28,548 bases of DNA from DATDGX01 sp036521875 (GCA_036521875.1 DATDGX010000108.1:1-28548), one strand, 5' to 3'. Positions 16,677 to 24,828 are shown, counted from the first letter of the stretch. Translations and numbers: made by a program. Notes: a model not told the origin generated them from the letters alone.

Positions 16677-16694
16677 ATAGTTGCAATTTGAAAC
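16677..16694 (+). promoter_or_regulatory. Operator-like palindrome, copy 2
   Basis: ATAGTTGCAATTTGAAAC, with half-sites GTTGCAA and TTTGAAAC, 146 bases from copy 1 in the same orientation and 105 bases upstream of the isomerase ATG. The match to copy 1 far exceeds the background similarity of this GC-rich gap, so a shared regulator site is likely. Confidence 0.6.
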
Positions 16695-16799
16695 TCGGCT
16701 GGCGGCAGTCAAGCGCCAATTGCGATGCAGCGTTTGCGCAATCAGATCTGACCAAACGGTGGACTTGCGCGGCGCGGCGTCCGGCGGGAGAGATTCACG

Positions 16800-17381
16800 A
16801 TGGCGAGACAACTCGAATTCTTCTACGACTATATCAGCCCCTTCAGTTATCTCGCCGACACCCAGCTCCCCGCGCTTGCGCAGCGCGCCGGAGCGGAGAT
16901 CGTGTATCGGCCGATCTTGCTCGGAGCGATATTCAAGGCCACCGGAAACGCGTCGCCGATCGCCAATCCGACCAAAGGCGCGTACACCGTTGTGGAAGTC
17001 CAACGATGGGCCAAACGCTACGGCGCGCCAATGCAGATGAACCCTCATTTCCCGTTCAGTACGATTCGGGTGATGCGCGGCGCGATCGCGGCGCAGCTTC
17101 ACGGGCGCTTCTCCGCGTTTCACTCGGCGGCGTTCCGCGCGATCTGGGAGCAGGCGCAGGACTTGAGCAAGGAAGAAGCGCTGCGCCGGCTTCTCAACGA
17201 AGCGGAAATCGATCCGGCTCTGATCGAGGGCGCCGACATCAAGGATCGCCTGCGCGCCAATATCGACGAGGCTATCAGCCGCGGCGCGTTCGGAGCGCCG
17301 ACGTTTTTTGTCAATGGTGAAATGTTCTGGGGAAACGATCGGCTGGAATTCGTGGAAGACGCGCTCAAGCGGGCGGCATGA
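16800..17381 (+). CDS. DsbA-family 2-hydroxychromene-2-carboxylate isomerase-like protein
   Basis: 193 residues, the normal size for the HCCA isomerase / kappa-class GST group. It starts with a thioredoxin-fold strand and the FYDYISPFSYLA motif, in which Ser13 takes the place of the DsbA cysteine and activates glutathione. The C-terminal block GAFGAPTFFVNGEMFWGNDRLEF contains the cis-proline loop and is nearly invariant in the family. The best known member, NahD, isomerises an intermediate of naphthalene breakdown; many members act on other glutathione-dependent steps. It is the first gene of a three-gene set with a quinone reductase and an SDR, under probable HxlR control. Confidence 0.9.
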   Translation: MARQLEFFYDYISPFSYLADTQLPALAQRAGAEIVYRPILLGAIFKATGNASPIANPTKGAYTVVEVQRWAKRYGAPMQMNPHFPFSTIRVMRGAIAAQLHGRFSAFHSAAFRAIWEQAQDLSKEEALRRLLNEAEIDPALIEGADIKDRLRANIDEAISRGAFGAPTFFVNGEMFWGNDRLEFVEDALKRAA

Positions 17382-17469
17382 CGCGAGTCTATTTTTCATC
17401 ACCGCCCGCATGCTTGAAAATGAATCTGAAAATCCTGTCCGCGCGGCGTCCGCGCACGAGGTCACACGC

Positions 17470-18438
17470 ATGAAAGCAATTGTTTTCGACCAGGTCGGCG
17501 GCCCCGAGGTCATGCATCTCGCCGAAGTTCCCAAACCCGAGGTCAAGCCGGGAATGGTGCTGGTCAAGGTCCGCGCGATCGGGATCAACTTCGCTGATAC
17601 GCGCTTTCGCCAGGGACAATACCTGGTGCAGCCGAAGCTGCCCGACACTCCGGGCCTCGAGGTATCAGGGATTGTCGACGCGGTCGGTGAAGGCGTCACC
17701 AACGTCAAGGCCGGCATGCGCGTCGCGGCACTGGGCAGCAAGGCCTACGCCGAGTATGCGCTCGCTCCGGCAGCGCAGGTCATCCCGCTGCCCGACTCGA
17801 TAAGCTTCGAGCAAGGCGCGGCGTTTCCCGTCCAGGTACTGACCGCGTGGCACATGCTGCACACCGCGCATCGCACCACGCCGGGCCAGACCGTGCTGAC
17901 CCATTCGGCGGCGGGCGGGGTCGGCATCGTGGCGATCCAGATCGCAAAGGCCGCCGGCGCCCGCGTGATCGGTACGGTGTCGAGCGACAGCAAGGCCGCG
18001 CTCGCGAAGGAGTATGGCGCGAACGACGTCATCAACTACGCCACTCACGACTTCGCGGCCGAGGCGATGCGCATCACTGGCGGCAAGGGCGTCGACCTGA
18101 TCCTCGACGCGGTCGGCGCGACCACTTTCGAAAAAGGGCTCAAGTGCCTCGCCCCATTCGGCCATACGATTCTGTTCGGAGCGGCCGGCGGCCCGACGCA
18201 GCCGCTCAACCTGTTCGCGCTGTTCGAGAAATCGCTCAAGGTGAGCGGCTTCGTGCTGTATACCGTAGCCGCGGTGCCCGAGGTGATGCGCCGCGGAATC
18301 GAGGAGTCGTACAAGCTGATGGCCGACGGCAAGCTCAAGCTGCTGATCGGCAAAACCTTCCCGCTCGCGCAGGCGGCCGAAGCGCATCGCTTCATGGAGT
18401 CGCGCGCGTCGACCGGCAAGCTCCTGCTCCTCCCGTGA
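17470..18438 (+). CDS. Zinc-independent MDR-family NADPH:quinone oxidoreductase
   Basis: A 322-residue medium-chain dehydrogenase/reductase. The N-terminal catalytic domain contains GINFADTRFRQGQY and PGLEVSGIVDAVGEGV, typical of quinone oxidoreductases. The Rossmann motif is HSAAGGVGIVAIQIAKAAGARVIGT (about residues 138-162). Cysteine ligands for zinc are absent. The likely reaction is NADPH-dependent reduction of quinones or alpha,beta-unsaturated carbonyls, protecting against electrophiles. The ATG at 17470 has GAGGT upstream; a longer frame from 17308 runs back through the isomerase gene in another frame and is not credible. It is followed after 10 bases by the SDR gene. Confidence 0.93.
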   Translation: MKAIVFDQVGGPEVMHLAEVPKPEVKPGMVLVKVRAIGINFADTRFRQGQYLVQPKLPDTPGLEVSGIVDAVGEGVTNVKAGMRVAALGSKAYAEYALAPAAQVIPLPDSISFEQGAAFPVQVLTAWHMLHTAHRTTPGQTVLTHSAAGGVGIVAIQIAKAAGARVIGTVSSDSKAALAKEYGANDVINYATHDFAAEAMRITGGKGVDLILDAVGATTFEKGLKCLAPFGHTILFGAAGGPTQPLNLFALFEKSLKVSGFVLYTVAAVPEVMRRGIEESYKLMADGKLKLLIGKTFPLAQAAEAHRFMESRASTGKLLLLP

Positions 18439-18448
18439 GGTAGTTGAA

Positions 18449-19171
18449 ATGGCTCAATCGAATATCCGTCCCGTTGCCGCGGTGGTCGGAGTCGGCGCCG
18501 GCCTCGGCGCCGCGCTCGCGCGCCGTTTCGCGAAAGGCTACGCAGTCGCGCTGGTGGCGCGCGGTGAGGACAAGCTCGCCTCGTTCGCAAAGGAAATCGA
18601 AGCCGATGGCGGCCGCGCGCTGGCAGTGCCGGCCGACGTCAGCAAAGCCGGGGACATCGAGGCTGCGTTCGCGCGCATCCGCAGTGAGCTTGGCGAGATC
18701 GACGCACTGCTCTACAACGCGGCCATGCGCCCGTTCGGAAAGCTGCTGGACACCAAGCCCAGCACCTTCGAGAACACCTGGCGGGTCACCACGTTCGGCG
18801 CGTTTCTATGCGCCCAGCAGGTGGTTCCCGCGATGCTGAAAAAAGGCGCGGGCGTCATCCTGCTCACCGGCGCGACCGCGGGAGTCAAACCGTTCGCGAC
18901 TTCGGCCGCGTTCGGTCCCGCGAAGTTCGCGACGCGCGGTCTCGGACAGGTGATGGCGCGCGACCTGGGCCCGCAGGGAATCCACGTCGCGTACGTAAAC
19001 ATTGACGGCGCGATCGACATGCCCGCCATCCGCGAGCGCTTCCCGCAGATCAAGGACGATGACATGTTAAAGCCGTCGGCAATCGCGGAGTCGTACTGGC
19101 ACCTCGCGCATCAGGACAAGAGCGCATGGACGTACGAGCTCGACGTGCGCCCGTTCAAGGAAAAGTGGTAG
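18449..19171 (+). CDS. Atypical short-chain dehydrogenase/reductase (SDR)
   Basis: A 240-residue Rossmann protein with the cofactor motif G14-x3-G18-x-G20, Asp63 in PADVS, and NAA at 90-92. The catalytic YxxxK is FxxxK here (Phe155, Lys159 in AAFGPAKFA), and the upstream catalytic Ser is replaced within LLTGATAG (residues 138-145). I recall a broad subfamily with FAPAKFALR in this place, so this is probably a stable variant rather than a sequencing error, but standard carbonyl reduction chemistry is doubtful. GPQGIHVAYVNIDGAID is also typical of that group. It is the last gene of the isomerase-quinone reductase set and ends 12 bases before the convergent YyaL-like gene. Confidence 0.88.
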   Translation: MAQSNIRPVAAVVGVGAGLGAALARRFAKGYAVALVARGEDKLASFAKEIEADGGRALAVPADVSKAGDIEAAFARIRSELGEIDALLYNAAMRPFGKLLDTKPSTFENTWRVTTFGAFLCAQQVVPAMLKKGAGVILLTGATAGVKPFATSAAFGPAKFATRGLGQVMARDLGPQGIHVAYVNIDGAIDMPAIRERFPQIKDDDMLKPSAIAESYWHLAHQDKSAWTYELDVRPFKEKW

Positions 19172-19185
19172 ACGCGCGGCGCGTC
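19171..19185. terminator. Hairpin spanning two convergent stop codons
   Basis: GACGCG-CGG-CGCGTC forms a perfect 6-bp stem with a 3-base loop. It uses the last base of the SDR stop codon and part of the opposite gene's stop codon. There is no T-run on either side, so factor-independent termination is doubtful; RNA end protection is another possibility. Confidence 0.3.
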
Positions 19186-21469
19186 AGCGTTGCGCGAGAC
19201 CGCCTTTAGATTCCGTCGCGACGCCGAACTTCCGGATCAGGTCGGCAAGCCGCGCGGGCTGCTCGACCGGATTCGCGCACGCGGTGCCGGCGCATACGAA
19301 GGCGAGCGGCACGTTGCGGCCCGCGCTCGCGGCGAGCATCGCGCGCATCGCGGGCGGCGACTGCGCGCCGTTCGCCGAATCAATTCGCATCACGACTTTG
19401 AACGGACGATAGGTGCGGAGCGCTGCGTCGGTGAGCGACGCCGCAGCGGCACTCGCCGACGCGCGCGCGCCGACGCCGCTGGCGGCGACGATCGCGACTA
19501 CCGCCTCGCCGTCGGCGCTACGCTCGAGCGCAAGCCCAAGCGTGCCGAGCGTCGACGGCGGCATCGCGCCGGTGATCGCTGGCGCGGTCTTCAGCAGGTC
19601 GCTCGATGTTTGCGCGTAGCTCGGGTCGGAGATGAGCGCTGCCAGCGTCGCCATCGCGATCGCCGCGGTCGCCTCGACCGACGGCATCGGCTGGTCGAAC
19701 ATGACTTGGGGCGTCGCGGGCTGGAGAGCGACCAGGTTGACAAACTCGATCGTTGTGCGATTCGCAAGCAGCCCGTTATGACGACTCTTCATTACCCACG
19801 TCGCAATTACGCGTGCCTGGGCGAGATATTTCGTTTCCCCCGACATCTGGTACGCGTCAACCAGCGCCGCGAGCAGGTAGACCTGGTCCGCCGCCAGCCC
19901 TGGCACCGACGCGCGCGAGTTCGACCATTCGTGATAGTACCCGCCGTCGGGCGCGCGCAGGTGTGCGAGGATGAAGTCGAGATCGTCGAGCGCGATCCGC
20001 GCGAGCTGAGGATCGCCGAGCGCTTGCGAGGCGCTCAGGTACGCCGACGCCATCAGCGCGTTGCGGTCGGTCATCACCGCGTGATCGACCTGCGGGGTTT
20101 TGCGGCGTTGCCGCGCCGCGAGCATCGCCGCGCGCGCCTGCGCGATTAACTGTTTCGCGCGCGGCTCCGGAACCTGCATGCGCTCCGCGAGTTGCGCGGA
20201 GTCCATCGCGACGCGCAGCACGATGCGGCCATTGGGCGCGCGCGCCGGCAAATCGCTGAAGCCGAAGTAGAGCAGCGCCGCCCGCGCCTGTGCCGGCGCC
20301 ATCGCGCGCTTCACCTCGTCGGCGGTCCACGTGTAGTAGCCGCCGTTGTCGCCCGCGAACGAGTCGGCGTCCTGATGCGAATAAAACGTGTGTGTCTTCG
20401 GATCGAGCAGCGAGCCGTTGACGTAGCCGACGATCGAGCGCGCAACCTCGGCAAGCGCGCGATCGCCGCTGGCCTGATACGCTTCGGCATAGGCGCGGAG
20501 TCCCATCGCCTGGTCGTACCCCATTTTTTCGAAATGCGGCACGCGCCAGTTCGGGTCGGTCGAGTAGCGATGAAATCCGCCGCCGAGCTGGTCGTAGACG
20601 CCTCCGGCGGCGATTTTTCTGAGCGTATCGAGCGCCATCGCGGTGTACTCGGGATGGCCGAAAAATCCGTGCGCGAGCGCGAGCTGGATCGCGGGGAAGT
20701 CGTAGAAGCGCGGCCCTTTGCCCGCGCCGAAGCCTCCCGTATCGCGATCGTAGCTGGCCTTGAGTTCGATGAGGATGCGCGCGCGGAGTCCGTCCGCCGT
20801 GGTGTGGTCGGCGGCGAGCGTCGAACCGTGCTCGGCGATTTTTGCAGCGAGGTCGTGCGCGACCTTCGCGAAGTTCGGGTCGTTGGCGTAAGCGCCCTGC
20901 ACCCGATCCAGCACCCACAGCATCCCAAAGCCGCGCGGGGTGCGCTCCGCGGCGTCGGGCGGCATGTATCCTGCGATGAAAACCGGAGCGGCGTCGTCGG
21001 CGGTGAAGCAGGTGAGCGGCCATCCTCCGGCGCCGAACGCTCCTGCCGCGTCCTGGTAGTAGGCGTCGATATCGGGCCGCTCGTCGGTGTCGACTTTGAT
21101 CGGAACGAAATTGCGGTTGATGAGATCGGCGACTTTCGCGTCACTGTAAGTGGTCTCGTCCATCACGTGGCACCAATGGCACCACATCGCGCCGATATCG
21201 AGCAGAACCGGCCGGTGCAGTTTGCGCGCGAGCGAAAATGCCGGCGCGCCCCACGGCTGCCAGCGGACAGGGCCCGCCGAGGCCTTGCGCAGGTAGAGAC
21301 TCGGCGCGTCGGCGAGCGCGTTCGGGGGGAGCGCGTCGGCCGAATCAGCCACAGGAGCCGACGCGCGGGCAAGTGCGGCGTGATGGAGGGCGAACAAGCA
21401 AACCATCGCGCATGACGCAAGCGCGATTCGCGTTGACATTGACACGGCGCGACGATTACAAATTTTCAT
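19184..21469 (-). CDS. YyaL/SSP411-like thioredoxin-domain protein (DUF255), exported
   Basis: Up to 761 residues. After an N-terminal signal peptide (hydrophobic core about 15-34, cleavage near ALARASA), the DUF255 thioredoxin-like domain contains KLHRPVLLDIGAMWCHWCHVM with the C-x-x-C pair Cys97 and Cys100, then VPIKVDTDERPDID. The remainder is the long (alpha/alpha) six-hairpin-like region with ARILIELKASYDRDTGGFG and GGFHRYSTDPNWRVPHFEKMGYDQA, all diagnostic of the YyaL / spermatogenesis-associated protein 20 family. The family's activity is not settled. Most relatives are cytoplasmic, so the signal peptide is notable. The start may be ATG 21469 or ATG 21439; neither has a Shine-Dalgarno, and the latter gives the cleaner signal peptide. 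Confidence 0.9.
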   Translation of the reverse strand: MKICNRRAVSMSTRIALASCAMVCLFALHHAALARASAPVADSADALPPNALADAPSLYLRKASAGPVRWQPWGAPAFSLARKLHRPVLLDIGAMWCHWCHVMDETTYSDAKVADLINRNFVPIKVDTDERPDIDAYYQDAAGAFGAGGWPLTCFTADDAAPVFIAGYMPPDAAERTPRGFGMLWVLDRVQGAYANDPNFAKVAHDLAAKIAEHGSTLAADHTTADGLRARILIELKASYDRDTGGFGAGKGPRFYDFPAIQLALAHGFFGHPEYTAMALDTLRKIAAGGVYDQLGGGFHRYSTDPNWRVPHFEKMGYDQAMGLRAYAEAYQASGDRALAEVARSIVGYVNGSLLDPKTHTFYSHQDADSFAGDNGGYYTWTADEVKRAMAPAQARAALLYFGFSDLPARAPNGRIVLRVAMDSAQLAERMQVPEPRAKQLIAQARAAMLAARQRRKTPQVDHAVMTDRNALMASAYLSASQALGDPQLARIALDDLDFILAHLRAPDGGYYHEWSNSRASVPGLAADQVYLLAALVDAYQMSGETKYLAQARVIATWVMKSRHNGLLANRTTIEFVNLVALQPATPQVMFDQPMPSVEATAAIAMATLAALISDPSYAQTSSDLLKTAPAITGAMPPSTLGTLGLALERSADGEAVVAIVAASGVGARASASAAAASLTDAALRTYRPFKVVMRIDSANGAQSPPAMRAMLAASAGRNVPLAFVCAGTACANPVEQPARLADLIRKFGVATESKGGLAQR

Positions 21470-21637
21470 GGCCGGCGATCATGTACCTGGCCGTGCCGTC
21501 TCTGGTGCCGCGGTGTTCACAATGACTCCCGCGCTTAACAACTTGCTTTGCACGCGTTGAGTTCCACCATGAGAGGTTCACCCGCCACCCGCCGCAACTC
21601 TCCCAGGCTTCATCGGGGACCCGCGAAGGTAATCCCG

Positions 21638-22177
21638 ATGCCGACTCCCACAGTGGTCCGCCGCCGCCGGGCGATCAAGGCAGGCATGGGATTGCTGGTC
21701 GTCTCGCTGATCGGCGCGGTGGTCGTGCGGCTCTACCTGCTACAGTCCGCGCCGCCCTCGCCTGAGGAAGTCGCGGGGCTGACTCTGCAGGAAGCCGAGA
21801 TCCTGAAGATGGTCAACGAGGAGCGCCACCGCTCGGGGCGCAAGCCGCTCAAGTTTTCCGCGCGGCTCGCGGTGGTCGCTCGCGGGCATAGTTACGACAT
21901 GGCGATGCGCCATTACCTGTCGCATGGCAGCCCCGAAGGGACCGGGCCGGCGGACCGGGTCAAGGGCGTCGGGATCGTCTACCAGGCGCTCGGCGAGAAT
22001 ATCTATATGGACGATTACCGCGAGCCCAACGGGCTCGCCGCGCGCGCGACCCAGGGCTGGCTCAAGAGCGCGACGCATCGCGATACTATGCTCTCCGACA
22101 AGTTCGCCGAGACCGGAGTCGGAGTTGCGCGCGCCGCCGACGGCAGTTTCTACGTGACCCAGGATTTTATTCACTGA
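21638..22177 (+). CDS. Membrane-anchored CAP-domain (SCP/PR-1) protein
   Basis: 179 residues from the ATG at 21638, chosen because AAGGT lies 8 bases upstream; ATG 21569 and TTG 21548 are in-frame alternatives. A basic RRRR stretch precedes one hydrophobic helix (about 16-35), leaving the rest outside the cytoplasm. The CAP domain (about 50-179) retains the cavity residues His84 (GHSYDM), Glu120 (ALGENIY) and His147 (SATHRDTML), so the full bacterial CAP signature is present. Its role (envelope adhesion, lipid or peptide binding) is not settled in bacteria. It begins a same-strand run with an O-methyltransferase 21 bases downstream. It is the second CAP protein in the window but differs from the lipoprotein version. 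Confidence 0.88.
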   Translation: MPTPTVVRRRRAIKAGMGLLVVSLIGAVVVRLYLLQSAPPSPEEVAGLTLQEAEILKMVNEERHRSGRKPLKFSARLAVVARGHSYDMAMRHYLSHGSPEGTGPADRVKGVGIVYQALGENIYMDDYREPNGLAARATQGWLKSATHRDTMLSDKFAETGVGVARAADGSFYVTQDFIH

Positions 22178-22198
22178 TTCGATCCGCATCGCGCCATC

Positions 22199-23197
22199 AT
22201 GGAGTTTGCTGAGCTTGCAGGGCTTGCTGGCGGTCACGCCGAGGCGCGCGCGATCCAGGTCGCGGTCAAGCTCAAAATGTTCGAGGTGCTGGCGCGTGAG
22301 CCGCTGGACGAGGTGGGACTCGCCGCCGCGATTCACAGCGATCGCCGCGCGACCGCGATCCTTGCCAACGCGCTGGTGTCATTGGGATTCCTGGCGAAGC
22401 CCGCCGGCCGCTACGATTTGAACGACGCCTCGCGGCGCTATCTGCTGGAAAGCTCGGACGAATATCTTGGCGGCATGATCCTGTTCGATGAGGCGCTGTT
22501 CGGCACCTGGGCGCATCTCGAGGACTCGATTCGGAGCGGCGCGCCGGCGCGAACTCCGGACATGTTTCAATCGCGTCCCGACGACACCGAGCGCTTCATC
22601 CGCGCCATGGACAGCCTGGTCCGCGCGCGCGGAGACGCCCGCCACGTAGCCGAGCATCTCGATTTGAGCGGCGTCGATTCGATCGCGGATCTCGGCGGCG
22701 GTCCCGGCACTTACCTGGCCGCGATGCTCCGGCGCTGGCCGCATCTGCGCGCCGCGGTTTACGATTTGCCCGCGACCCTGGAAGTGGCGCGCCGCGTGCT
22801 CGCCGAACGAGAGCCCGAGGCCGCGGCGCGAATCGAGCTCAAGACCGTCGACTACCTGCACGATGAGCTGCCGGGCCCGCGCGGCGCCATCTTCATTTCC
22901 AACATCGTGCACAGCGAGGACGCGGACACTAACGCGGAGTTAATGCGCAAGTGTTTTCGCGCACTGAGATCAGACGGGCTGGTAATAATCAAGGACCACG
23001 TGATGAATCGCGATCTGACCGAGCCTCGGGCGGGCGCGATTTTTTCGCTCTACCTTCTTCTAACCACCCGCGGGCGCGACTACTCTTACGATGAGGTCTC
23101 GGGATGGCTCGCCGCCGCCGGTTTCGTCGATATTCGCCTTCAGCCACTGCCCGCTCCGCCGTTCACGTCCGCGATGGTGATCGCGCGCAAGCCGTGA
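22199..23197 (+). CDS. O-methyltransferase, acetylserotonin/hydroxyindole OMT-like (Methyltransf_2)
   Basis: 332 residues with an N-terminal winged-helix dimerisation domain (about 10-85) and a C-terminal SAM-dependent Rossmann domain. Motif I is ADLGGGPGTYLAA (163-175), the acidic SAM ribose region is around YDLPATLE, and the catalytic base is probably His238 in NIVHSEDAD, matching the H-x-W-x-D/E position of small-molecule O-methyltransferases. Members methylate phenolic or polyketide hydroxyls. No biosynthetic cluster is present, so the acceptor is unknown. The ATG follows the CAP stop by 21 bases. The stop TGA overlaps the GTG start of the next gene as GTGA. Confidence 0.9.
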   Translation: MEFAELAGLAGGHAEARAIQVAVKLKMFEVLAREPLDEVGLAAAIHSDRRATAILANALVSLGFLAKPAGRYDLNDASRRYLLESSDEYLGGMILFDEALFGTWAHLEDSIRSGAPARTPDMFQSRPDDTERFIRAMDSLVRARGDARHVAEHLDLSGVDSIADLGGGPGTYLAAMLRRWPHLRAAVYDLPATLEVARRVLAEREPEAAARIELKTVDYLHDELPGPRGAIFISNIVHSEDADTNAELMRKCFRALRSDGLVIIKDHVMNRDLTEPRAGAIFSLYLLLTTRGRDYSYDEVSGWLAAAGFVDIRLQPLPAPPFTSAMVIARKP

Positions 23198-23772
23198 CGC
23201 GCGCGGCGGTGTGGATTATCGCGGCGCTCGCGATGGGGTGCGTGGGATGCGCCGCGGCCGCGATCTCGCAGTTAGCGCCGGTGGTCGGACAGGTCGGGAT
23301 GGCGGCCGGGGTGAGCGTCGCCCAATCAGTCAGCGGCGGCGAAGAGGTAAAAGGCGACAATGCCGAGCGCTGCGACGATCTGGTGAAGTCCACGCCCGGC
23401 GTCGAGGAGCTGCGCAGGACCAAGGATGGCGTGGTCGAATCGCGCCAGTGGCGCCTCATCGAGCAGGACGGCAATCCGATCTGGCTGTACGTGCGCACTC
23501 CCTCGTCGCCGAACAATGGATGGGAACAGAGGGGCGCGCTCACCAAGCTCAGCTTCAACCCGCCGCTGACCGACATGCTGGTGCCCGACGAGCCCGAATT
23601 CCTCGCCTACGTTCCGTCCATCTCGGAGAGCTCGACCGAGAGCGAGCAGATGGCCGCGATGACCACGTCGTTCGGCGCGGAGAATGGCGTCTTCTACTGG
23701 CACGGGCGCGCCTACAGCTTTGCGCTGATCAAGAAGCTGCCCTGCTTCAAGCCGGAGAAGGAGCCGCACTAG
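23194..23772 (+). CDS. Putative lipoprotein of unknown function
   Basis: 192 residues starting at GTG 23194, which overlaps the methyltransferase stop by 4 bases; a start at 23104 would lie inside that gene. The N-terminus has a basic residue, a hydrophobic core and AMGCVGC, so a lipoprotein signal is likely, with Cys16 or Cys19 modified. The mature part begins with Ala/Gly-rich helix, then a soluble domain with WRLIEQDGNPIWLYVRTP and ENGVFYWHGRAYSFALI. Two further Cys could pair in the periplasm. I do not recognise the family. Coupling to the methyltransferase suggests coordinated expression only. Confidence 0.75.
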   Translation: MTRAAVWIIAALAMGCVGCAAAAISQLAPVVGQVGMAAGVSVAQSVSGGEEVKGDNAERCDDLVKSTPGVEELRRTKDGVVESRQWRLIEQDGNPIWLYVRTPSSPNNGWEQRGALTKLSFNPPLTDMLVPDEPEFLAYVPSISESSTESEQMAAMTTSFGAENGVFYWHGRAYSFALIKKLPCFKPEKEPH

Positions 23773-23811
23773 CAGAACGCGGGAGCGGCTGTTAGTGACG
23801 GGTGCATCGGT

Positions 23812-24810
23812 GTGCGCGGATCGCGGACAGGCGGACTGGTTGTCATCGCAGTCCTGGTTTTGATCGTGGTCACGGGACTTATACTGGCGCTGGCGATTGT
23901 GAGCTCGACACCGTACCCTGCGGAGATGGAAGCGAACGGAACCTCGCCGGGCGGGCGGATCGATCCGGCGTCATGGCCGAACGGCGCGCTCACTATCGCA
24001 AATCTCGGCCACGCGACGGTGCTGATGAACTTTCGCGGCGTGCGGCTGATAAGTGATCCGAGCCTGTTCTCGCGCGTGGGGCTCGCGATCGATTCGATCG
24101 CGACTATCGGCCCGCGCCGCGTCACTGCTCCGCCGCTGTCGCCGGCGGAGCTGCAAGCGCTCGACCTCATCCTGATCACGCACGCCCACATGGATCATCT
24201 CGACCTGCCGTCGCTCAGGGCGTTGCCGAAAAATGTGGTCGTGGTCGCATGCGAGGGCTGCTCGCGGCTGATCGCGCCGCTCGGCTACGCGGACGTGCGC
24301 GAGCTCAAGTGGGGCGAGGAGACGGTGGTGAAGGGCCTCAAGATTCGCGCGATGGGTGCGAACCATTGGGGCAAGCGATGGCCGCCGATGGGCGCGGACT
24401 ATGGCTTCGACAGTTACGTGCTGGAAAAAGACGGCGTCCGCGTGCTGCTCGCGTGCGACAGCGCCATCACCGATCTATTCGCGGCAGTCGCGGCGAATCC
24501 GCCCGAAGTCGCGGTGTTCTCGATCGGCGCGTACGACCCGTGGATTCGCAACCACGCCAATCCCGAGCAGGTGTGGGAGATGTTCAAGCAGACGGGCGCG
24601 CGCTACCTGGTCCCGATCCACTGGGGAACCTTCAGGCTTTCAAAAGAGCCGATGGACGAGCCGCTGAAGCGGCTGATCGCAGCAGCGGGCGATCAGTCGG
24701 ATCGCATCGTGCTGCGTGAGATAGGCGGAACCTGGACGCTGCCGGAATCGGAACGCGCGAGCGCCGCAGCGAAGCCCGCGCCTCGCGCCGCCGACGCATC
24801 CCCGCGCTAA
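23812..24810 (+). CDS. Membrane-anchored metallo-beta-lactamase-fold hydrolase (UlaG/NAPE-PLD-like)
   Basis: 332 residues starting at GTG. One hydrophobic helix (about 9-30) anchors the protein, leaving the MBL domain outside the cytoplasm. The metal motif is THAHMDHLD (His124, His126, Asp128, His129). NLGHATVLMNFRG and the late PIHWGTFRLSKEP block match the NAPE-hydrolysing phospholipase D / RomA / UlaG branch rather than true beta-lactamases. The likely chemistry is phosphodiester or lactone hydrolysis; the substrate, perhaps a membrane lipid, is inferred. It lies 39 bases after the lipoprotein gene and closes this plus-strand run. The start is supported mainly by the complete helix. Confidence 0.88.
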   Translation: MRGSRTGGLVVIAVLVLIVVTGLILALAIVSSTPYPAEMEANGTSPGGRIDPASWPNGALTIANLGHATVLMNFRGVRLISDPSLFSRVGLAIDSIATIGPRRVTAPPLSPAELQALDLILITHAHMDHLDLPSLRALPKNVVVVACEGCSRLIAPLGYADVRELKWGEETVVKGLKIRAMGANHWGKRWPPMGADYGFDSYVLEKDGVRVLLACDSAITDLFAAVAANPPEVAVFSIGAYDPWIRNHANPEQVWEMFKQTGARYLVPIHWGTFRLSKEPMDEPLKRLIAAAGDQSDRIVLREIGGTWTLPESERASAAAKPAPRAADASPR

Positions 24811-24828
24811 CCAGGTGCCAGCACCTGG
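24811..24828 (+). terminator. Palindromic hairpin just after the MBL gene
   Basis: CCAGGTGCCAGCACCTGG has an 8-bp stem with a 2-base centre and starts immediately after the TAA stop. No T-run follows, so it could be a rho-dependent end, an RNA-stabilising hairpin or a REP-like unit. Confidence 0.35.

Larger units (their letters stand above)
16486..16799. promoter_or_regulatory. Divergent regulatory region between HxlR and isomerase genes
   Basis: These 314 bases hold no credible gene. They contain the two copies of the palindromic repeat (separate entries) and a degenerate third motif GGTTTGCAACC at 16644-16654. I could not find a convincing -35/-10 pair for either direction. GGGAGA precedes the isomerase ATG. 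Confidence 0.6.

Noticed and set aside
16554..17741. 395-codon minus-strand frame over the isomerase and quinone reductase genes
   Set aside because: No motif or plausible ribosome site; both plus-strand genes have conserved active-site blocks.
19190..21415. Two long plus-strand frames opposite the YyaL-like gene
   Set aside because: Composition is typical of antisense shadows and the minus-strand protein has intact family motifs throughout.
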